From Mastigias papua (lineage: Eukaryota > Cnidaria > Scyphozoa > Rhizostomeae > Mastigiidae), in NCBI GenBank assembly GCA_964019165.1, contig OZ025268.1, positions 7,439,517 through 7,503,516 on the forward strand: a stretch of DNA of 64,000 nt, read 5' to 3'. Shown piece after piece: positions 44,750 to 54,200 of this stretch; position 1 is the first letter of the stretch, and every line of letters starts with the position of its first letter. A program made the position numbers and the translations under genes. The notes beneath the pieces are model-generated. The model saw nothing but the letters and a program-made list of their open reading frames with translations, searched no databases and had not been told where the DNA came from.

Positions 44750-44882
44750 CAGGGGTGGATCCAGGGGGGCCGGGGGATGTTAGTATTTCCTATGCAAATA
44801 ACAGTGTTAAGAAACTTTCACACGAGAAGACAATAAAATGAATCAGGTGTCCCCCCAAATCCCAGCTCTGGATCCGCCCCAG
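44750..44882. repeat. hAT-like MITE, 133 bp
   Basis: CAGGGGTGGATCCAG at the left end mirrors CTCTGGATCCGCCCCAG at the right. The flanks TATATAGA and TACATAGA match at 7 of 8 positions, which fits an 8-bp hAT target duplication. It is non-coding. The CAG..GTGGATCCAG ends are widespread in invertebrate MITEs. Confidence 0.7.
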
Positions 44883-45291
44883 TACATAGAGAACATTCTG
44901 CTTTCACTAGAATCTCTCTCTAGAACTGCATACAGGGTCTTTAGAACTGCACATTCTGAGTAGAACTGCACGTTAGAAAACCCTGATTCGGTAAATGTAA
45001 TAATTGAGCATTGATACTACGTGTTCCCGAAAGTAATAAGTGGGTGGATAGGAGTAATATTGGGGGCTGGAAAACTGTCAACTGTCAACGGTGAAGACAC
45101 CTATTTATTATTGTAACCCTGTGCATCAGGACTTGTATGACTTGTACACTTAGAACATGCACCCTGTGGTTGTCCAGATCCAGATCACTGATCCACAGGG
45201 CAGAAAGCTGAAAGATTACTTACGTGTGGAGCTGCATACAATGTGATGCAATTGGGCATGAATCATACCAATTTGTGGCTTTCTTACAAAT

Positions 45292-48200
45292 ATGGGTGAA
45301 GAAATAAAACCTTCTGTGAATCATGAAGAGGATAATATGTCTTGTACTTTTCACTGGAGGCAGGAATATGACTGTCCAGAAATCATATCAGTGGAGGTTG
45401 TCTTAGGCCACTCTGCTGGTGTAAACAACGACATTTTCGAAATTTACACAGAGGGAGTTTTCGTGAAAGACAACTCGCCACTCATGGTTTTTCCTCTAGA
45501 ACGAAATAATCAATCTGACCCCACTAAGTTCAGTACAAAATTAAATTTGCCGAAGAGGACCTATCAATTCATTTTCAGGATCGAAGATGCTGAAAAAGGA
45601 AAGTCATTTGCTATCTCCAAATATTACCAACAAACCACGCTAGTTAGTGGGCGCATAGTTAATTACCTCGAAGCGGAAGGAACCGTTAATTCACAAGATC
45701 AAGGTATGTATCATATAAGAGTTGGCTGATATTGCATTTGTACGTTTACAATCCACTGTATTTATCCTTATAAACAATATTCTGAAGGTCATTGCTGCAA
45801 AACCAGTGGAGCGGTAAGTTGTTGATCGAGATTTCTCTTTACTACTTCTGGAAATTAACAATTTTATTTCTCGTCACAAGGTTACCATGTTGCTAAGCGA
45901 AATGTCAAGAATTTTAAGTAACGCTTAAAAACCATTTAAGGCTGGATTTAGCAAAATTTTAAGAAACATCCAGGCTGAAGTGAGAGAGTTCATTGCTTAT
46001 CAAAAACGCTTAATCTCGCTTTCTTGGTCGCGTAATGTCGAATACTGAGGAACATGGCAGCCGTAGCTGCTTACACGAAACTGTTGCTTTTGAAAATCAT
46101 CTTCACGTAGAGAAGTAAGCATGTGTGCACGTTCATTACCTTGTTATATGCACGCGTGCGTACTCATTACGTGTACCATTATTGCACGCCTGGCAACTAT
46201 TACACACGTGAGATCTCGTCGAAAACTTTCATACTCCTCAGTGCGGATCTCGCCATTCTCGCATCTTGTCTGTTCTCTTTCATTCTTGCTCTCTTTCGTT
46301 TTTGCAGTTATTATTTCGCTTTCTGTGGCTTAGTCATTGCATTCTGTTGTGATAAATTTCCTATTCTATTCGGCTTTGATTATAAGAAATTTCGCTTAGA
46401 GATTAGGCCATAGTTGCCTTCAAGAGGACTGTATTTTCTTACTAAATCAACAGAACAAAACAAGCGAATATAAGATTAAAAACACAACAAGCTCTAACAG
46501 CGATCTGTCATAAAGGATTAAATAGTCCATTAATTTGAAAATCATCACACTCTCCCCCCAAATCAGACGAAGTCCTGATTTTCTGATATGTCCCTAATGT
46601 TCTTGATTTTTACGTTTGCAACAGCTGCTGCATCTCGTGTACTTCGACGTAGTGCTTCTGTCTGATCAGGAATAGTTCCTTTCACATTTGACTCCTCTGC
46701 ATAAAGTTCTAATAGACACAATCTTTGAATTGGGCGCTCGACTGTATATATTCGATCATTTGATACTACCTTCAGCACTGCTCCTCTAATTATACCATCT
46801 TTTCCTTCAATTAATCGATCAACGCGTCCCAATTTCCATCTACTTTTTGACACTCCTTCTTGTTGAATAAGAACAATTGCTCCAGGTTTTAGTGAATTCT
46901 TGGTTGTCCGTGAGTTCAAATGATGATGTTCACGAAGGCTTGAAACATACTCGCGATTCCAACGTTTCCAAAAATGCTGTAGCTGTTTTTGTAAGTGCTT
47001 CCACCTTCGAGTTGCATCAATCTCATTATCACTCTCAGGTTCCTCCCATGCTAATGTTGGTATACGACGTCCATGTATCAGATGATTGGGAGTTAGTGCT
47101 TCAGGTCCAAATTCTTCGTCCAAGTAGGTTAGAGGGCGATTGTTCAGTGTAGCTTCTACATCTAACAGGCACTCTTTGAATTCTTTGAAAGATATCTTTG
47201 CACGACCTAGGATTTTCATTAAACATGACTTGACAAGGCCAATAAGGCGTTCAAAAAATCCTCCCCACCACGGTGCTCTTGCGACATTAAACTGCCAATT
47301 GATGCCTTTAGACTCTAGGAAATTGTTTACTTCCTCGCTGTTTTTAAGTTTCTTTAACCACTTGGCAGCCGATTTAAAAGTTTGGGCGTTGTCAGATATT
47401 ATTCTTGATGGCATACCACGCCTGGTAATGAATGACCTTAAACTCTGCTTGAACGTATTCACTGACATATCTGTAGCTGCCTCTATATGAACAGCTCTAG
47501 AGGTGGCACATGTGAATAAGGTTATATAGGCCTTAATTGTCTTCCTCCCATTTGAGCAGTAAAAAGGACCAGCGAAGTCTACCCCAATTGTTTCAAACGC
47601 ATGTCCTGATTTAACTCTACACTCTGGTAATGCAGATGTGGCGGCTGACGGTAATGGCTTAGCAGAAAGAATTTTACAACGTTGACAGTTCTTAAGTATC
47701 TTTTTTACAACTTGACGTCCTTTAGGTACCCAGTACTTTTGACGTACCTCTGCTAAAGTCGTAGATACCCCTAAGTGCAAAACTTTACGATGTGCATCTT
47801 TAATTACTAATGTAGTGAACAAATGATCACGTGGCAGTAGAATAGGCTCATCTAGGTGCTTGATGACACAACGATTGTGCTGTAGTTTTGGGTGTCGTTT
47901 AATGCTTCTGACCCACGAATCCCATAGCCTTGCTTGATCTGATGGTATCTGTGTGTCCCAGCCTAACCTTTTGAGGCATACTTCATGATAAATGATCTTT
48001 GCTGAGATAGTCACTGGGCTTCCTATCCCTAAAGGATCAAAGATTGATGCTGTTGTCCTTAGAAGTCCTCTTTGAGTTAGGCTGTTTTCATTTTCTACAA
48101 CATGCGAAAAGTTTACTGACATATTATCAGTTGAAGTGTTCCATTGAATTCCTAGCACTTTCGTCATGCTTGCTTCTTCTGTGGCACATATTTCTCTCAG

Positions 48201-51200
48201 ACTGGGGTCATTGGATTTCCATTTGTGCATTTCGAATTTACCTTCTTTCAATCTCTGCTCCAACTTAATCTTTAGCTCAACAAGCTCTTCAGTAGAATTT
48301 GATACCCCGACAAAATCATCGCAATACAGGCTTTTTAAAACTTGCTTAACGAATGCTGGATCTGTGTCATATTTCTTTATGTGATGTTGAAGTGTTGCAT
48401 TGAGCAGGAATGGGCTTGGGCCTGCTCCAAATATGACTCTGTTAAAACGTAGCTCTCTTATCTTTGGTGGTTCATCCTTGATACTTTCTACCCAAAGGAA
48501 TCGTAAGGCATCTCTATCTTCGGGTACGACTTCAATTTGGAGAAACGCTTTCTTAATGTCACCAATAAGTACTGACTTGTGAAGTCTCACTCTGATTAAT
48601 ATGTCGTATAGTAACGGTTGTAATGCCGGTCCAATGTGTAGACAATCGTTTAGAGACCTAGCATACTTTCTCTCTTTAGCAGATGCATCATATACGATTC
48701 GTACTTTAGTGGATTCAGCTTGTTCTCGAACAACACAGTGGTGTGGAATGTAGTGTATGCGATCTCCATCAGGTTTTTCTGGAACTGGCTCTATTATTCC
48801 CTGTTCTTCTTGTTGCCTTATGATATTGTCATATTCCTTTAGTAGCTCTGGTTGCTTGCTCATTCGTTTCAGTTGGCTCCTGACTCTTTGCTCTGCTAGT
48901 GTGCGGTTGTCTGGCAGAAAATAGCTTCCTTGTTTCCATGGTAATTTAACGCAATATCGGCCATCTTCATTTTGCTTGATAGAATCTTTGAATTCTGCAT
49001 ACATTTCTTCATCATCCTTGATTCCTAGAACGTCTAGGTCCCATAATCTTCTTGAATCTTCTTGTATAGTTGTTTCTTTGTCGATAGCTAGATTGATGTT
49101 CGTTTTTTGTTCTTTAGATTCATATAAGTGACCCATCAAAGTCCACCCTAGTGCTGTTTCCTCTGCTATAGGGTCTCCGTCTTTTCCTTTTCTGATGTTC
49201 CCCATCTTAATATGAGCATAATCTTTCACTCCAAGTATTGCATGTATTGGTAGTGCCTCTTTCACAGATATGTCTGAAAACTTAATATCATGAAGATGGA
49301 TGTAGTTTTCCTTTGCTATTTCTGGGTGCACGTTCGGCACTGTTGATAAAACACTAACATTTAGTCTTGCAAATTGTGTCTTGAATTCAGTCTTAGACCA
49401 TTCTCCTATTCCTTGGACTTCTAGCTCATATATTGGACACTGAACATTCATGTCCCCGTTTACTGTTCCGATGACACGCGACTCTTCTCTGCATGGTCTG
49501 ATATCTAGCTTTCTAGCATGTTCCCTGCTTACATATGACTGACCACTGCCACTATCCAGTAGTGCACGACACAATATTCCTCCAATTTTTGCTTGGACTG
49601 TTTGGTAAGCGACTGGACCATTAGTAATATGAAGGCTAGGCTCCTTTTGCAATGTTTTTGCTTTCTTTAAACATATTGAGGTGTGATGGCGTTCGTTACA
49701 ATGTGCACAGTTCCTGGTGCTTCTGCAATCTTTAGAAAGGTGTTTAGTTCCAGTACAGTTATAACAACGGTGGGTGTGTTGTAGAAATGCTTTACGTTCT
49801 TGAGAGCCTTTCAGCTTTGTGCAGTCTGTTGAACAATGCCCTGTATCATTACAGTAGACACAGCTCCTTGTATGACTTGTGGTACTAAGAATAGTTGAGC
49901 TCTCTGATTTTGGCTTTCCTGAGTAAAACCTGGGCGTTTCTCGTTTCCCTGTATCCCTTTCTGCAGGAATTGATTGTATCGGTTCAATGTCTTCGCAGGC
50001 TCTCAAATAATCCCAAAATTTCTCTAGGAATTTATCGAATCCCCATTTTGTCCACTCACGATCTTCTTTTGTGATTTCGTACCTCGCTATTCTGGGTAGT
50101 TTCATGATTGTTTCTTCAACTAAGCATAACACGTGATCTTTATAACCCATCGACTCTAATGATGCATAATTCGTTGCTACTACTTCATAAAACTGTCTTA
50201 GTTTTGGAAGATTTGAAATACTTTGCACCGATTGTATGTCACGAATAGCCTTAATGTGAGCGCTACGTACTTTAGCATCACTTCCATATTCCTTCTTTAG
50301 CCTTTCTATAGCAATTTTATAGTTCTCAGATTTAATAGGAATCCCCTTTAGTACTGCTGCTGCTTTTCCTGATAAGTACTCACGTAAATACGAGAATTTT
50401 ATAACGTTTTCTAGTTTTCTAGAGTGCACTGCAATGTCGAACTGTTCCCAAAATTCCAACCATCGCAAGGGGTCCCCATCATACTTTGTGATTGGTAATT
50501 TGATAAGCTTTGCGTCAAGAGGTTTTTTGTCGGTATCAACATCACTCCCCTTTTGTTCTTGCTTTTGGGGCTCGCAGGTTTCTAGCATTTCTTCTACTAC
50601 TGATTGCATATCCAAATAAACATCTAGCCCTACTTCATTCTGGTAGTTTAGCGCTGCTACTTCTTGTGGGGGGTTTCCAGCTTGGATCATTAGAGATTCT
50701 AATTCTGCATTACATTCTCGAAGGGCTTTAATTCTATCACTGATTCTAGCGATTGTCCTCTCAAGTTCCGTTTTCCGTTTACGCCTTAAAACGTCTTTTA
50801 AAGAATCATTCATCATATCTAAAGTAAGTTTAGTTACCTCTTTCTTTTGTTGCGTTTCTTTTATTTTTGCTCCCACTGACTTTATCCCCCATATTTCGGC
50901 CAAATGATCGTTATTCAGCTGCTGAGTTGGTTCCGCTGCATATCCTACGTGTACATCGGGGCCTACGGCGCCTGTCGTTTCAGTTTCATTGCGTTCTTCG
51001 CCTTCTATCATTCTGGCGAATCCGGCTCGGTTTGACCACTTTTGTGTGATAAATTTCCTATTCTATTCGGCTTTGATTATAAGAAATTTCGCTTAGAGAT
51101 TAGGCCATAGTTGCCTTCAAGAGGACTGTATTTTCTTACTAAATCAACAGAACAAAACAAGCGAATATAAGATTAAAAACACAACAAGCTCTAACAGCGA

Positions 51201-54200
51201 TCTGTCATAAAGGATTAAATAGTCCATTAATTTGAAAATCATCACACTGTGAGGTTTTGCAGTCACATGACCACGGGAAGGTATACGGGGGAAATTGCCC
51301 CCATATCGAACTGAGGGATATCTCTTCAAGTCGTTTTCCGCCTAAAGCTCTGTTGTACGAAGTAAATGTCACAAAATTGTCAAAATCCCTTACTGCAAAT
51401 GGTATGATATTTGGACCCCCTCCCCCTTGTATGCTTTTGGAGATACCCCCTCCCCCTAAGCGTACGTACTTTTAACTCATCGCTCCCCCTCCCGATATAT
51501 TTGAATCTATTGTATATCTCGCCATTTTCAAAGTTCGCAAAATGTAGTTCATAGAGAAATCTAAAATCTAACTTAAGGCTTTTCAGGATTAGAACGATCT
51601 TGTTTGTAGGATTTCAAAAAGAAAATTTTATCTATTTAGGATGCTTCGCATGTAAGTAGCGTGTGAAAGTTACATGGGGGTACGTGCGTTCTTTAAATAT
51701 CCCCCTCCCCTTGTACGCTTTCGTACGCTTTCGTACGCTATTCTGGGTACCCGTCCCACATTCAGGATAGAAAACCTCATAGAAATGATATAATATCAGG
51801 TATGCCTGTTTACTTTGTCCTGCAACAAATATTATTGCTTTGAAAGTCAGTAGAATTAGAATATTCGATGGTCTTAGTGAAAATCACCGAGAGAACAAAA
51901 CTGCTAGCATTTTAGATTTTCGTTGCATTTAATCAAGACTTAGATTATCACGGGTTGGTGGGATAAATGTCATTCAGGCATTTTTATGCATTCAGGTAAT
52001 ATTTATTTTGACCAGGTAAATTTACAGTCTCCACCCCACGCCCCCAGCGACAACTGTTCACCACGACCCTGCCCGTAAGTGCAAAATTTTTACTATCCTC
52101 ATTGTAAGTCATTAAAAATGTAGTTCGTAGTAAAATTTTTAAGTTGCCACCCCTTTCACTACGTGCACCACTAGTTCATACTTTCTGTCTCTACGAAGCA
52201 GGAGATACCCACACCAAAGTATTTTCGATCCCAATCCTTTTGCCCTGCCCTGTAGTCTGCATTGTGTACCAGTGGCGGCTTTAGGGGGGAGCCGGGGATC
52301 ATTCCAAATGGAAAGTTGAATCTTGAAATATCGTCTCCAAGTGAAGCAATACCAACGAAAAGTGCAACATGGACTGCTCTTGTCGTCTCGCTACACCTAC
52401 CAGGACTCTTTAGCAAAAAATTTGGAAGCTAGTCATTTCTATGTGAATTTCAAGCAGGAGATGTTACAGCATTATTGGAAAGTGGGATTGTTTCCTAAAG
52501 AAGAACTCTATTACTATCAATGTCCTACTAATTATATCAGATATGTTCAAGAAGTTACTGAATCATCTACTTGCAAATTTCTGTCACAATATCTGTGTGG
52601 TTTAAGCAGAGGATTTAATACTTAGCATGTACTATTCAACTTTCTATAACACTCTAAACAATACCTAGGTAAAAGAGGTTATGAAAATCTTCGCCATAGA
52701 TTTCCTCAAAATGTCCTGGAAAGTCTTCTCCATAAGTTTATTGAAAGGTCTATGATTTCTGAGCATGGGATGAGAAATCATAGAGATTTGCAAATTCTGA
52801 AAAATAAGTTAGTGTATGCTAAAGTAGGTATTTACTTCACTGGTGTCAAAAACAGGAATGATTTTCCTGACAAAATTTGAGAACAAGAGTCAATTGCTCA
52901 TTTAAGAGTCATTTTTATAAAGCACCTTATGAACCTACTGGGCCCAGACACGACCCCTTGGTAGAGGAGTATTGTAAAACTATGCTAATTATTTTATTTT
53001 ACATTATTTATTTTCCATTTTTCCGCTGTAACTATTTGTTTTTATCATACTGAAAGGTTGTGGTGTATAACTATTAAATAAGATGATATGAAAAATGAAA
53101 TGAAAATGAAGGTACTCTGATGCTGTGTTCAGATTGATTGTCTCAAACATGAGCTTTTGATTGCATATCTTGCCCTCATATGGAATAGGCAGAGACTCCA
53201 AAACCCAGAATTACATGCTAACCATCTTACAGACAAAAAGAAACAAAGAGTTCGAGTAAATGACTGTGCAACGCATAGGAAGTTATATTTGGTGGCGCTC
53301 TTCAATGATCTGTTCTGGGACCCCTTCTTTTTACTTTGAGTTAATGTTATATTTTTGCAGATGAAAGATGCAGAGGTTTGTTACTGTACAGATGGATTTG
53401 ATATTTTTGTAAAGCGCAACCGACATTGATAAATATGCTGTATTATCTAGAGACGCCTACGCTGGGGTAGGGGGCAGGGGGCAGGGGGCAGCTTCCCCTC
53501 CTGCCCTTTCCAAGGACTTAAAAAGATGTTTATGATGCGCCCTCAATAGAAACCTTGCCCCCAGCCCTCGGTGCGGGCAGGCGTTCCTGGTATTATCTAT
53601 ATGCGGTTGAAGACCAGTGTATAAAGTAGTGAAGTGTTTCCTTGGAAATCATATGAAACTTAATGAAAAAGCCTCATTTCATTTTTTCGGTGAAATCAGT
53701 GTAATTAGGAGTGAATGTTATCTCTGACAGTATGGAAAACACTCCTGGGTGTTACTCTTAATAAATAATTATTCTTTATGCTCTACCAGAAAGTCAACCA
53801 GGAGCTCATGCATTAGCAAAATGTTTATGATTGTGTGCAAAACTGATAATTTTGTTAAATTGATGAATACGTAAGGACTGTCTTGAGTTACGGGTGCTCG
53901 ATATGATCATGAATTTGAGAGTATTTGGGTATTCTAATAGAGATTACCATCAAGCCTAACAAAGCTGTGCTTTGTCTATAATACACTGTGACGCACTGTT
54001 CGTAAAATATTAAGGTGCCTTATTGTAATTGTTGGAGATACATATGGACCCTAAATGTTCCAGCGATCTCCTCTTATTGGGGACAAGGGTTGCATTGCCA
54101 TCGGGAGAATTTGCCGTAGTGCGATTGGATATCTTTAGAAGCATGCAGTTTTTTGGATTTTTATATTTATAACTTAATGCAAGAGAAGCAAGTCTTTTTG

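Larger units (their letters stand above)
41984..45291. other. divergent intergenic region with two MITEs, no gene recognised
   Basis: Lies between the 5' ends of the RING gene (minus) and the CBM-like gene (plus). A CpG-richer stretch at about 42880-42990 includes GCATGCGCAT, which resembles an NRF1-type site, and may hold a promoter; this is inference only. Two short terminal-repeat elements (44327-44581 and 44750-44882) follow. Nothing coding was found. Confidence 0.4.
46348..51246 (-). mobile_element. young BEL/Pao LTR retrotransposon, 4.9 kb, lacking RNase H
   Basis: Two 202-bp LTRs (46348-46549 and 51045-51246) read identical by eye, starting TGTGATGATTTTC and ending AAATTTATCACA on the element strand. 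The flanks share CTGT (46344-46347 and 51247-51250), a 4-bp target duplication. A purine tract (TTTGGGGGGAGAG) lies directly before the 3' LTR. A primer-binding candidate beginning TGGTCAAACCGAGCC lies a few bases after the 5' LTR. One 1482-codon ORF fills the interior. The insertion is in intron 1 of the CBM-like gene, antisense to it. The copy is structurally complete apart from a missing RNase H region. Confidence 0.95.

Noticed and set aside
46121..46413. Cys/Phe-rich open frames overlapping the left LTR
   Set aside because: They run into the BEL/Pao LTR without similarity to any protein; probably chance.
51012..51044. Possible tRNA gene at the BEL/Pao leader
   Set aside because: Only a T-loop-like and acceptor-like stretch is present, with no D-arm or anticodon arm; it fits a primer-binding site.
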